DNA of 49,349 nt from Larkinella sp. C7 (GTDB taxonomy: Bacteria; Bacteroidota; Bacteroidia; Cytophagales; Spirosomataceae): assembly GCF_006149005.1 (NCBI RefSeq), contig NZ_VBSL01000024.1:1-49349 (forward strand). The letters are read 5' to 3'. Below, piece after piece: positions 24,551 through 32,412 of the stretch; within the stretch, counting starts at the first letter, position 1; the number at the start of each line of letters is the position of its first letter. Below the pieces are notes generated by a model that had not been told where the DNA came from, ran no database searches, and saw nothing but the letters and a program-made list of their open reading frames with translations. Position numbers and translations under genes: made by a program.

Positions 24551-25852
24551 ATGAAGCCAACACGATTAATCATTTTCTTTGCTTTTCTGCTGCTGGCGGG
24601 CTGTAAGCTCGACATCACCAACCCCAACGGCCCCACCGACGCCCAGGTGCTCAGCACCCGCGACGGCATGATTACGCTCAGCATCGGGATGCGGCAGTTT
24701 TACTCGACTTCCGCGCTCGAATCGCTGCTGCTGGCCCCCGGCACCACCACGCGCGAGATCAAGGGCATCACGACCTTTACGAACATTCTGGAGCTGGAAG
24801 CGGGCGGTACGGGCCTACCCACGTTCAACGGAAACGTGCTGGGCCTCTGGCTGCGGATGCTGCGGGTCATGGGCATGGCCGAGGATCTGATCGCCAATGC
24901 ACCGACGGTTTTAGCCAACGAACCGGCCCTGCGCAGTGGCATTATCGCCCACGCCAATCTGTTCAAGGCGATGGCCCTCGGCGGACTCGCCACGGCTTTT
25001 GAGCAAGTGCCGCTGCAAACCAACAAAACCGGGTCTGTGACGTTCTCCGACCGCAAAGCCGCCCTGACCGAAGCCATCCGGCTGCTGGACGAAGCCGCTT
25101 CGCTCGTGGCAACCAATCCGCCAACCGCGACATTCACCACCCAGGTGACGGGGGCGGATTTTGATCTGGTCAACACCATTCAGGCCTACCGGGCGCGGTA
25201 TAATCTGGCGGCTGGCAATTACCCGGCGGCTCTGGCTGCGGCCAATGCGGTGAATCTGACGGCTCGCTCGCAGTTTGTGTACAATACGCAAAGCCCGAAT
25301 CCGATTTACCAGCAGGTGCAGATTTCGGCGAACTACGCGCCCCGGGCCACGCTGGGCTTACCGGCCACGCTGCTCGAAGCGGGCGACGGCCGGCTGGCGT
25401 TTTATCTGTCGACACCTGATAAAACCGTTAATGGCGAAGCGTTGAAAACACTCAAAGGCTTTTTCGACGCCATCGACCGGCCCATCCCGGTGTATATGCC
25501 GGACGAGGTGCGGCTGATTCGGGCAGAGGCCCTGGTGCGCAGCAATGGCGACCTGACGGCAGCCGTGGCCGACATCAACGCCGTTCGGACGCAGCGAACC
25601 GGTGATCCGTTCGGAGTGTATCCCGGACTGGCTGCTTACGCCGGACCTGTTACAGCGGAAGCATTGTTGACGGAGATTTACAAGCAACGCGGAACTGAAC
25701 TGTTCCTGACCGGGCTGCGGCTCGAAGACAGCCGCCGGTTTGGACGCCCCGCCCCGCCGACCACGCTGACGGAACGGAACCGGAATTTCTACCCGTACCC
25801 CGACCAGGAGCGGTTAACGAATCCGAATACCCCCGCTGATCCCGCGATTTGA
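24551..25852 (+). CDS. SusD/RagB family outer membrane lipoprotein (pair 1)
   Basis: A 433-residue surface lipoprotein. The signal ends in a lipobox (FLLLAGC, Cys18). The helical SusD-like body includes LDITNPNGPTDAQVL, IAHANLFKAMALGGLATAFE (TPR-like helix), the later RLIRAEALVRSNGDLTAAVA and DINAVRTQRTGD, and the C-terminal ELFLTGLRLEDSRRFGRP. It is shorter than most SusD proteins (about 480-550 residues), resembling a compact subgroup. It would cap the SusC barrel and capture substrate. A strong hairpin terminator follows. Confidence 0.9.
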   Translation: MKPTRLIIFFAFLLLAGCKLDITNPNGPTDAQVLSTRDGMITLSIGMRQFYSTSALESLLLAPGTTTREIKGITTFTNILELEAGGTGLPTFNGNVLGLWLRMLRVMGMAEDLIANAPTVLANEPALRSGIIAHANLFKAMALGGLATAFEQVPLQTNKTGSVTFSDRKAALTEAIRLLDEAASLVATNPPTATFTTQVTGADFDLVNTIQAYRARYNLAAGNYPAALAAANAVNLTARSQFVYNTQSPNPIYQQVQISANYAPRATLGLPATLLEAGDGRLAFYLSTPDKTVNGEALKTLKGFFDAIDRPIPVYMPDEVRLIRAEALVRSNGDLTAAVADINAVRTQRTGDPFGVYPGLAAYAGPVTAEALLTEIYKQRGTELFLTGLRLEDSRRFGRPAPPTTLTERNRNFYPYPDQERLTNPNTPADPAI

Positions 25853-25867
25853 TGTTAAAAAACAGGC

Positions 25868-25904
25868 ATTCCTGCCGGTATTCAATTTTAATACCGGCAG
25901 GAAT
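25868..25904. terminator. Bidirectional hairpin between convergent genes
   Basis: A perfect 15-bp stem, ATTCCTGCCGGTATT (25868-25882) with AATACCGGCAGGAAT (25890-25904), and a 7-nt loop. It lies 15 bp after the SusD stop and 23 bp before the stop of the convergent gene, so it can serve both. Confidence 0.8.
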
Positions 25905-25927
25905 AACCGATTGATGATTACGTATGA

Positions 25928-26737
25928 TTACCAGCCTAAACCGATGACGGCATTGACGCGGAGAGCCAGGCTGGGGCCGTATGTATTTTTATAAAAGTCC
26001 CCGAGTGCACGACCCGGCCCGTAAAGATGGTTTTTCTCCCGTTTTGGAATAGTGATTTCTGGCCCAACATTGAGATCGACAAAACCCCGTCGCCCGATCC
26101 GGCGTTGAAATCCCCACATGGCTGAAAGCAGTGGTGCGCCATACGCCCCCCCTATATCATAATTATTCGTCCCTACGGATGATCCAGTTTTTGTATCATA
26201 GCGGTGTTCGATGACTCGAACCGAAAGCGCCCGAGTATATTGAATACCAATGTAGTTTCCCGAGAAATTATTGGCCGCTTTTCCTTCCCGGATGCGTTTT
26301 GCCATATCGTAATAAAACCGAGTTCCTACTTTGGCATAAACAAATCCTCTGAACATTCTATCGGTATCAATATAAGTTCCATTATTATAATAAGGCACCG
26401 CAAATTGATCATACTTATTGTACCGAAGCATAAAATCAAAACCTCCCATCACCGAAAAAGAAGGCGTTAATTTCCGTTCCACCGACACATCGGCATTCAG
26501 GCCAATCCGAAAGGAAGGCCTTCCCGTAAAATCCCGATCTCCGGCATTGGGCCAGAATCCCAGTTTGAACAGCGTTTTCTCCTCCACATTAGCCCGCGTG
26601 ATGTACCGGTAAAACCGCTTCAGTTCACCGGTCGTAATCATGCTGTCTTCCTGGGAATAGGTGGTTTGCTGGGCGATGGCGGAAGATAAACCGCTCAATA
26701 AAAGGATACTGAAAAGAAGTGTGGAAATAGTTTTCAT
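25928..26737 (-). CDS. Outer membrane beta-barrel-like protein, paralogue B
   Basis: A 269-residue protein with signal peptide (TLLFSILLLSGLSSAIAQ). After it comes a short module also found in the neighbouring gene: TYSQED, TGELKRFYRYITRANVEEKT. The remainder alternates hydrophobic and polar residues with many aromatics and ends in a terminal Trp (VIGLGW), as expected for an outer membrane beta-barrel. It is clearly related to the 26767-27540 product (shared TRANVEEKTL, RIREGKTANNFSGNY-like and INALIGxGW-like segments), so the pair arose by tandem duplication. Function not recognised. Confidence 0.8.
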   Translation of the reverse strand: MKTISTLLFSILLLSGLSSAIAQQTTYSQEDSMITTGELKRFYRYITRANVEEKTLFKLGFWPNAGDRDFTGRPSFRIGLNADVSVERKLTPSFSVMGGFDFMLRYNKYDQFAVPYYNNGTYIDTDRMFRGFVYAKVGTRFYYDMAKRIREGKAANNFSGNYIGIQYTRALSVRVIEHRYDTKTGSSVGTNNYDIGGAYGAPLLSAMWGFQRRIGRRGFVDLNVGPEITIPKREKNHLYGPGRALGDFYKNTYGPSLALRVNAVIGLGW

Positions 26738-26766
26738 TGAAATCAGGTTTTATACGGTTTTGGCAA

Positions 26767-27540
26767 TTACCACCCAATGCCGATCAATGCGTTAAATTGA
26801 AAAGAGAACGACGTATATTTTTCATACACTACTGGAATACTACTTTCGCCAATAAAAGTCATTCTGGGTCCTGCGCTTACGTCTATATAGCCTAAGCGCC
26901 AGAGTCGTCGCTGCATTCCCCACGTAAGCTCTAGCGAAGGCTGATTTAATCTGAATAATGGAATACTAGTCTTATCCGTATAAGGGGTGCCTGTCTGCGA
27001 ATCATAATCATGACGAGTATACTGATAGATCACCGGGCGGTCGACTTGTAATCCGACATAATTCCCTGAAAAATTATTGGCGGTTTTACCTTCCCGGATA
27101 CGTCGCGCCATCATGTAATAGTGACGAACTCCGAACCGAGCCTTGGCCTGATTGCCAAACGAGCGCACTTTAAGTCCCACTCCTGGCTTAGTATTTACAA
27201 ATTGTCTGTACGAGCTATACTGAGGAATATAGTCTAAGCCTACCAGCACGGAAAAAGCCGGGCTGATTTTTTGTTCGGCCAATACTTCCAGATTGAGACC
27301 TAAGTCCACATTTTTGTTATTAGTGAATAAAGGAGAGAGAGAATTGGGTCGAATACCGATTTTCAACAAGGTCTTCTCCTCCACATTGGCCCTCGTCACG
27401 TAGCAAATGAACCGCTGTAATTCGCTGGTGGTCAGTTGACACTCTTCCTGCGAATAGGTAACGGTTTGCTCACCAACAGATTGGGCGTAGAGTGCATAGA
27501 AACCAAAGAAAGAGAAAAGTGTAAAGATGATCCGCTTCAT
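26767..27540 (-). CDS. Outer membrane beta-barrel-like protein, paralogue A
   Basis: A 257-residue homologue of the downstream gene, with signal peptide (FTLFSFFGFYALYAQ), the shared N-terminal module TYSQEECQLTTSELQRFICY with TRANVEEKTLLKIG, the segment RRIREGKTANNFSGNYVGLQ and a terminal IGIGW. The start is 28 bp upstream of paralogue B's reading direction, suggesting co-transcription. The coding sequence is noticeably richer in A and T than its neighbours, as if evolving faster or acquired. No known domain. Confidence 0.78.
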   Translation of the reverse strand: MKRIIFTLFSFFGFYALYAQSVGEQTVTYSQEECQLTTSELQRFICYVTRANVEEKTLLKIGIRPNSLSPLFTNNKNVDLGLNLEVLAEQKISPAFSVLVGLDYIPQYSSYRQFVNTKPGVGLKVRSFGNQAKARFGVRHYYMMARRIREGKTANNFSGNYVGLQVDRPVIYQYTRHDYDSQTGTPYTDKTSIPLFRLNQPSLELTWGMQRRLWRLGYIDVSAGPRMTFIGESSIPVVYEKYTSFSFQFNALIGIGW

Positions 27541-27576
27541 ACCGTATTGAGGTTAATTTCAGAAATGGGTTGTGTT

Positions 27577-28473
27577 TTACTTCGCCAGTGTCACCCCGCC
27601 CACGCTTGGCTGAATGATCACCGGGCTGTATGAATTCGTTACGAAAATGGTGCCTTTACTGCCGCTGGATGCGTATCGAAAGCGTCGCTTGTGGGCACCC
27701 AGGTGTCCGCTGTATAGCTCAGGTACCTGGATCGTCGCATACGTCGTCTCGATCTCATACTGAAAATCGTCCAGCCGTTTGGGATACAGAAACACTTCGG
27801 TGCGGGCGGCCTGAACCGTGAGGGCCGTCAGGCTGGCGGCTGGCTGAATGGAGAGTTTGCCGTACCGGCTTTGAATAGTGCCATTGCCGCTCAGATCGTG
27901 GAGAATGATTTCGGCTTTTTCGGCTTTGATGGTAAAGAAACCGCCCAACTCCGTCGCTTCGATGTCGCCATAATCAGAAACCACCGTCGTTTTTCCGTTC
28001 AGGTTGGAAATAGAGAGTTTACCAAATTCCACCTTCAAACTCGTGTCGCCGGCCAGATCGCTGAGGATTACGTCGCCGAACGTGTTCTGAAGGCTTATGG
28101 CGCAGCGCGTCGGCACCCAGATTTCATAAACCGCCTTCAGATTGCCTTTGATCGCGCCCGCCCGCTGCGGAATCGTGAAACGGTTGGAAAGGTCGATCAC
28201 ATTGCTGCGGGTTTGAATGTCGTAGTTCAGGTAGGTCAGTTCGCGTTCGGCCACCTCGCGCTCGGGGTGTTTGGCAATCAGTTTAAGCCGCACCAGCACC
28301 GTCGCTTTGCTCCAGCCTTTGATGGTAATGTCGGCTTTCTGGGCCGTCAGATTCACGCGCTGGCCGGTGCTGTAGGCCAGTTCTTTTTCCACGGTTTTCG
28401 TCACCACCTGCAGCCGGGTTTGGGCCCGGGTGGAAATCGTTACGAAAGTCAGTAGAAAAAACAGCGTTTTCAT
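27577..28473 (-). CDS. Secreted DUF4097-like beta-helix protein of an ECF operon
   Basis: 298 residues with signal peptide (MKTLFFLLTFVTISTRAQ). The body consists of short beta-strand repeats around GDVILSDLAGDTSLKVEFGK, LSISNLNGKTTVVSDYGDIE and AEIILHDLSGNGTIQSRYGK, like DUF4097/'head GIN' adhesin-type proteins that form a small beta-helix at the cell surface or in the periplasm. It overlaps the anti-sigma-like gene by 4 bp (ATGA) and is the last gene of the ECF-anti-sigma operon. It is probably a target or sensor of that system, which is an inference. Confidence 0.8.
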   Translation of the reverse strand: MKTLFFLLTFVTISTRAQTRLQVVTKTVEKELAYSTGQRVNLTAQKADITIKGWSKATVLVRLKLIAKHPEREVAERELTYLNYDIQTRSNVIDLSNRFTIPQRAGAIKGNLKAVYEIWVPTRCAISLQNTFGDVILSDLAGDTSLKVEFGKLSISNLNGKTTVVSDYGDIEATELGGFFTIKAEKAEIILHDLSGNGTIQSRYGKLSIQPAASLTALTVQAARTEVFLYPKRLDDFQYEIETTYATIQVPELYSGHLGAHKRRFRYASSGSKGTIFVTNSYSPVIIQPSVGGVTLAK

Positions 28474-29069
28474 ATCGTTAAAATCCGGACGAGTTCTTTG
28501 GTCACCTCGGCGCGTTCGTTTTCAATCTTGATCTGGGCCTGCACCAGCGCCGGGTCGTTGCCAAACACCAGCAATTCCTGCTCGACGGCTTCTTTCCGGC
28601 TGCTCAATTCGTTCAGGTGTTGTTTCAGTTCCTTCACCTCCGGTTTCTGACAGACGACGGTTTGCTGCGCACACTGTTCGTTGATAAAGGTTTCCACTTT
28701 CTGATCAGCAGCCGATTGTTTTGGTTCCGACGCCACCGTCAATTCTGTTTCAATGACCTCAGTTTGGTAGGAAATCGTGACTTTTTCGTCCGAAGCCGGT
28801 TGCAACACCAGCCAGAGCCCCATCACCACCGCAGCAACGGCTGCTGCGGCTGTCCACCGTAACAAGGGCTTCTGCAACGGCCGAAGCACCGGTTTTTCCA
28901 GTCGCCCGGCAATGTGTTCCCAGGCATCAGCTTTCGGGTCAAAAACCGGCAAGTCGTCCAGCACCCGGTCGATCGTTGCATCTGCCCGCAAATCCGCGTC
29001 GATCCGATCCCACAGATCGGGCCGGGGTTCGTGTTCGGGTAACTTTTGCAGGGCTTTGAGCAGGTCCAT
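28470..29069 (-). CDS. Anti-sigma factor-like single-pass membrane protein
   Basis: A 199-residue protein. The cytosolic N-terminus (PRPDLWDRIDADLRAD; DAWEHIAGRLEK) precedes one membrane helix at about residues 69-88 (TAAAAVAAVVMGLWLVLQP). The periplasmic part ends in a coiled coil (ELKQHLNELSSRKEAVEQEL; QIKIENERAEVTKELVRI). The gene follows the ECF sigma gene by 16 bp and overlaps the next gene, so it is most likely the membrane anti-sigma factor that holds the sigma until an envelope signal arrives. It lacks a zinc-binding ZAS motif. Confidence 0.78.
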   Translation of the reverse strand: MDLLKALQKLPEHEPRPDLWDRIDADLRADATIDRVLDDLPVFDPKADAWEHIAGRLEKPVLRPLQKPLLRWTAAAAVAAVVMGLWLVLQPASDEKVTISYQTEVIETELTVASEPKQSAADQKVETFINEQCAQQTVVCQKPEVKELKQHLNELSSRKEAVEQELLVFGNDPALVQAQIKIENERAEVTKELVRILTI

Positions 29070-29085
29070 CAGCGTGTATATCCTA

Positions 29086-29664
29086 TTAATCTTCTAATCC
29101 GTGTAATCCCACGGGGCCGCCCGGCGGTTCCGATAACTTTTTTCGCAATAATTTTCGGGCATAACTCAACTGCGATTTGGAGGTCCCTTCCGAAATGTTC
29201 AGCATGGCCGCAATTTCGTGGTGTTTATACCCTTCGACTTCGGCCAGCACAAAAACCGCCCTGGCACCGTCGGGCAACGACCGAATGGCTGCATCCAGAA
29301 CCGCCCCGGTTATCGTGTCCGGCACCTCAATGGCTTGATCGTGAAGCTGTTCGTCAAGGGTTTCAAACCGCCATTCGAGTTGCTGTTTTCGCAACGCCTG
29401 CCGAACCACAATCGTTTTGATCCAGGCCCCCAGCGTCGACTGAAACCGGAACGATGCCAGATGCCGGAACACCTCCACAAACGCATCCTGCAAGGCATCG
29501 TTGGCGTGGTCATAATCGTTCAGAATCCGCAGGGCCACCGAAAACATCGCCCGTTTATACCGCTCGAACAACAGCCGCTGTGCCATCCGCTGCGCCACAG
29601 GCCGATCCCTTCGCAGACAGAAGTCAACGAGTTCACTTTCCGATATATCGGGCGTCAGCGTCAA
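29086..29664 (-). CDS. ECF RNA polymerase sigma factor (first)
   Basis: A 192-residue sigma-70 family factor. Region 2 is LFERYKRAMFSVALRILNDY with DHANDALQDAFVEVFRHL; region 4 is AIRSLPDGARAVFVLAEVEG and YKHHEIAAMLNISEGTSKSQ. The conserved N-terminus (SELVDFCLRRDRP) leaves no ATG: the best start is TTG at 29664, with an in-frame TGA about ten codons upstream; the first ATG, at codon 28, would remove conserved residues. The last residues, PPGGPVGLHGLED, are encoded by a repeat core (29111-29128) and adjoining repeat words. It heads an operon with the anti-sigma-like gene. Confidence 0.9.
   Translation of the reverse strand: MTLTPDISESELVDFCLRRDRPVAQRMAQRLLFERYKRAMFSVALRILNDYDHANDALQDAFVEVFRHLASFRFQSTLGAWIKTIVVRQALRKQQLEWRFETLDEQLHDQAIEVPDTITGAVLDAAIRSLPDGARAVFVLAEVEGYKHHEIAAMLNISEGTSKSQLSYARKLLRKKLSEPPGGPVGLHGLED
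29111..29128. repeat. 18-nt core ACGGGGCCGCCCGGCGGT in the sigma gene tail
   Basis: This exact 18-mer recurs in both arms of the uvrA palindrome (47943-47960 direct, 48011-48028 inverted). Here it encodes PPGGPV at the end of the ECF sigma factor. Next to it is TTAATCTTCTAATCCGTGTA, which contains drifting 'aatc' words like those in the palindromic elements. It is probably a half or decayed element. Confidence 0.75.
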
Positions 29665-29676
29665 AGGAGCCAGGCT

Positions 29677-29695
29677 AGGGTTGAACGTTCACCCT
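29677..29695. promoter_or_regulatory. Dyad AGGGT-T-GAAC/GTTC-ACCCT before the sigma start
   Basis: A near-perfect palindrome with GAACGTTC at its centre and AGGGT/ACCCT outside, one base bulged. It ends 12 bp before the proposed TTG start of the ECF sigma gene. It could be an operator or a leader structure that limits translation. No binding protein is known. Confidence 0.35.
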
Positions 29696-29746
29696 AAAGG
29701 GCAGAAAAGAAGGAGAAAGGTTGGAAAGGGGGGGAAAATAAAAGCG

Positions 29747-29841
29747 AATAATGAATATTGAATAACGAACACTGAATAACAAAGTGGGTATCGGGCGAAG
29801 TTACTTCGTTATTCGGTGTTCGTTATTTAGTATTCGATATT
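29747..29841. repeat. Long snap-back palindrome beside the SMP-30 gene (element 4)
   Basis: Left arm 29747-29785 and right arm 29803-29841 are imperfect reverse complements over 39 nt, with the best-paired part AATAACGAACAC, made of drifting copies of GAATAACGAA. The loop is 17 nt. The right arm ends 3 bp from the stop codon of the SMP-30 gene, so it may terminate that gene and insulate the sigma operon. Confidence 0.83.
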
Positions 29842-29844
29842 ATT

Positions 29845-30645
29845 TTAAACTTCAATCCGCAGCAATTGCCCTTTCTCGCTTTCCGTCACCACCAGGCCGA
29901 GTCGACCGGTGGGATCGAAGGCGCAGTTGGTGGGATTTTCGCCGGGAAGCTTGATGGTATGCGATAAAACGCCGGTTGGCTTGTAAACCTGTAGGCAACT
30001 GCCGCCGTAAATAGCTGCGTAGAGCAGGTTATCCGGCCCCAGCGTCAATCCATCGGGGCCAAAACCATCCGGACCGGTTTCGGCCCAAACCTTCGGATCG
30101 ATCCAGTTCAGACCAACGGCATCCCAGCGGCCGACCCAGATGCGCTTGCGGTGCGTTTCGGCCACGAGCAGGGTTCGGCCATTCGGCAAAAAGGCCAGGC
30201 CATTGGGGTAGAATAGTTTTTCGGAGATTTTTTTCACCTCGCCCACGGGCGAACACACGCAGACGGAACCCGGTTCGTCGTCGTCGGGCGAACCGGGACA
30301 GGTGAAAAGCAGGTTGCCTTCCGGATCGAAAATCAGGTCATTAGGCCAGTTGAGCGGTTCGTCGGCAATGTGATCGACGATGGTTTCGGGTTCCTGACCG
30401 GGGTAATTGATGCAACGGATGGCATGCAGACCCGAATCGCAAAACCACAGCCGATCGCGGTCGTCGATATACAGTCCATTCGGGCGGCTCCCAATGCCAA
30501 CGTGAACCCGACCGCTTGTCCCATCCGGTTTGAGCCAGAACAGGCTGCCACCCTCCTGCTCGACGCACCAGAGCGTTCCGTCGGAGGTAAAAGCCGGACC
30601 TTCCGGAAATTGCAAACCGGTAGCCATAACATCTCTGTTTTTCAT
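29845..30645 (-). CDS. SMP-30/gluconolactonase family protein
   Basis: A 266-residue six-bladed beta-propeller enzyme of the SMP-30/gluconolactonase family. The likely metal ligands are visible: Glu in FPEGPAF, Asn in SRPNGLYIDD, Asn in LNWPNDLIFDPEGN, and Asp in GPDGLTLGPDNLLYAAIYGG. The family opens sugar-acid or other lactones using a divalent cation. No signal peptide, so cytosolic. The gene stands alone, with AT-rich DNA upstream and a palindromic element downstream. The substrate is not evident. Confidence 0.9.
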   Translation of the reverse strand: MKNRDVMATGLQFPEGPAFTSDGTLWCVEQEGGSLFWLKPDGTSGRVHVGIGSRPNGLYIDDRDRLWFCDSGLHAIRCINYPGQEPETIVDHIADEPLNWPNDLIFDPEGNLLFTCPGSPDDDEPGSVCVCSPVGEVKKISEKLFYPNGLAFLPNGRTLLVAETHRKRIWVGRWDAVGLNWIDPKVWAETGPDGFGPDGLTLGPDNLLYAAIYGGSCLQVYKPTGVLSHTIKLPGENPTNCAFDPTGRLGLVVTESEKGQLLRIEV

Positions 30646-31259
30646 GATAGGAGCCGTGTTGATGAAATCGTGTAGTTGTTAAACACGAAAACCACTCATC
30701 TGGTTAAAGGGGAATCAGCCAATGACCAGATTCGTTACCGAAACGTTTTACAGTAAAACCCCCGACAGCAAAATTTTCAGTAACGGCAAAAAAGCGCTTC
30801 AGGATCAGACTAGGCTATCATTAGAGGGCTATATTACTGCGTAAAATCTGGCAAAATCAATCTGATAAAGCGGCTTGATCCTCTACACAATTCCTGCCGG
30901 TGCTATTATTATTCAATTCATAAACCAATCCAGTATAAAACTCAAAATTTGTATAAATAACCAAAGAATATTGGGTAGCATATTTTTGTCTGAAAATAAT
31001 TATGAATCAATCTAGATTATTTCTAAAAAAAACATGATTATTTTAACACAATTGCAATATTATATAAATAATACTAATAAAATATTGAATAATAACAATA
31101 TAAATAATGAATTAAATCAAAGAGATTTCAATATTTATGTCTAATTATTAGTGCATGACAAAGGATTTATGCTTAGCGATATCTCATATCGATAAGCATA
31201 AATTCTGAACAATATATACTTATTGAAGTCGTGTAATACTCCTAAACTCATCCGATAGT
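30646..31259. other. AT-rich gene-free region
   Basis: About 600 bp without a convincing gene. From about 30850 the sequence becomes strongly AT-rich, with runs such as ATATTATATAAATAATACTA, unlike the GC-rich neighbours. It contains one long palindrome at 31166-31202. Together with the broken transposase at 31.9 kb it looks like acquired or decaying DNA. Confidence 0.7.
31166..31202. repeat. 17-bp palindrome with 3-nt spacer in AT-rich DNA
   Basis: TTTATGCTTAGCGATAT (31166-31182), spacer ctc, then ATATCGATAAGCATAAA (31186-31202); one mismatch. The very short spacer suits a DNA operator or a recombination site better than a terminator. It is 57 bp upstream of the weak gene at 31260. Confidence 0.6.
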
Positions 31260-31727
31260 ATGTCCGAATTAATTCCACATTTTTTCTGGAATCAAAAAGG
31301 TATTAAAATCTTTGACGAATCCACCCAACAGCACGATGTAAGCCTGATAGATGCAATCCATGCCCGCAATCGATTGGCAAAAAAAGTACGGGATCGTCCG
31401 TATAAGATCGGTCAAAAATCTGGCCCGGCAAGACCATACCCTTTTCAAACCCGCTGCAAACTTCAATGGATTATGGAAACAACCATTTGCGCCTGTTTAC
31501 TGTCTCCTGTGTGGGGTTATCAACAAATCAGTTTTACACGGCCGGATCTGGGATCAGCGCTGGAAGTGCTCAATCAGTATGTCCGGGGAGGGGCTTTGCT
31601 GTTATCAGCCTCTCTATCCGACCCTGTAAGTTGTATTCATTTACCGGTCGAAGCGTTTGACGGCTCGCCCATTCGCTGCCATCTGTGGCGATTGGAACAG
31701 GAATGGCAGCAACTGATAAACGTATAA
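31260..31727 (+). CDS. Hypothetical protein (doubtful)
   Basis: A 155-codon open frame beginning at ATG. I recognise no domain, signal peptide or membrane segment. The N-terminal half is basic and the C-terminal part (GSALEVLNQYVRGGALLLSA; HLWRLEQEWQQLINV) has protein-like composition. It lies in compositionally odd DNA between a palindrome and a transposase remnant, and another frame is also open over part of it, so it may be an orphan gene, a remnant or chance. A small palindrome, GATAAACGT-ata-ACGTTTATC (31715-31735), overlaps its stop codon. Confidence 0.3.
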   Translation: MSELIPHFFWNQKGIKIFDESTQQHDVSLIDAIHARNRLAKKVRDRPYKIGQKSGPARPYPFQTRCKLQWIMETTICACLLSPVWGYQQISFTRPDLGSALEVLNQYVRGGALLLSASLSDPVSCIHLPVEAFDGSPIRCHLWRLEQEWQQLINV

Positions 31728-31929
31728 CGTTTATCGTTCAATTACCAGCACTGGTTTATTTTTTTACTTCTTCTGATTCTCTGTCTAAAAACACCGTAAA
31801 AAGCCGAAAAGGTATTTACGCTTCATCCCATTTGATCAAACCGTACTGAGTGAAAATAACGGCCTGGTTCAGGGCCAAAGCACGGATTTATCAAACTAGT
31901 CAATGAATTATTTTTAGACTGTAGTTTCT

Positions 31930-32412
31930 ATGTATATCAATAAAGAAGATCTTCAGCAACTCCGTCAAATCGTGCGTGCTGGCACCGAAAAACCCTTCGA
32001 AAAGCGATGCCAATGTGTTCTTTATCATTATTATGGGATGAATGTTTCGGAGCTTTCCAAGCTTTTTAACGTAGATCAGCGGAGTATTTATAACTGGTTA
32101 AACCGGTGGAAAAAAAGGGGAATGGCCGGATTGTATGACAAAACGGGGCGGGGATTGAAGCCCAAATTAAACCCGGCCAATCCCCGCCATGTAGAAGCCG
32201 TTCAGAAAGCCCTGTCCAAATACCCTCACGATTCGCGGCAGGCTTTGGCAGAACTTAACCGGCAACTTCCGCAACCCGTCAGTCAGAGTACCTTTCTGCG
32301 TTTTAAAAATAGAAAATGGGTCTCGACAGGAGCAAAAAACGAATGAAACCGCCTTCTTAGGAATTACTTCTGCCAGGGAAATCGCTGCCGGATCGACCTT
32401 TATTATAAACTC
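31930..32412 (+). pseudogene. IS630-type transposase remnant
   Basis: The first 138 codons (31930-32346) encode the N-terminal helix-turn-helix part of an IS630-family transposase: CVLYHYYGMNVSELSKLFNV, DQRSIYNWLNRWKKRGMAGL, YDKTGRGLKPKL and a second helical domain ending QSTFLRFKNRKW. A TGA at 32344 stops it at about 40 percent of the normal length. The same frame continues beyond the stop with RIDLYYKL (32389-32412), which resembles the IDLYY-DESG start of the DDE catalytic domain. The rest is gone and the sequence runs into the end of the sialidase-like gene. No terminal repeats were found. Confidence 0.65.

Noticed and set aside
25868-25904. Counting this hairpin among the long palindromic elements
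   Set aside because: The 15-bp stem with a 7-nt loop between convergent genes is a normal terminator and lacks drifting word repeats.
30889-30902. ATTCCTGCCGGT shared with the terminator at 25868
   Set aside because: A 12-nt match is expected by chance somewhere in a window of this size, and the context differs.
31351-31629. A second open frame overlapping the doubtful gene at 31260
   Set aside because: No domain and no better evidence than the longer frame; at most one can be real.
31930-32412. An intact insertion sequence
   Set aside because: The transposase is truncated, the catalytic domain is missing and no terminal inverted repeats were found.
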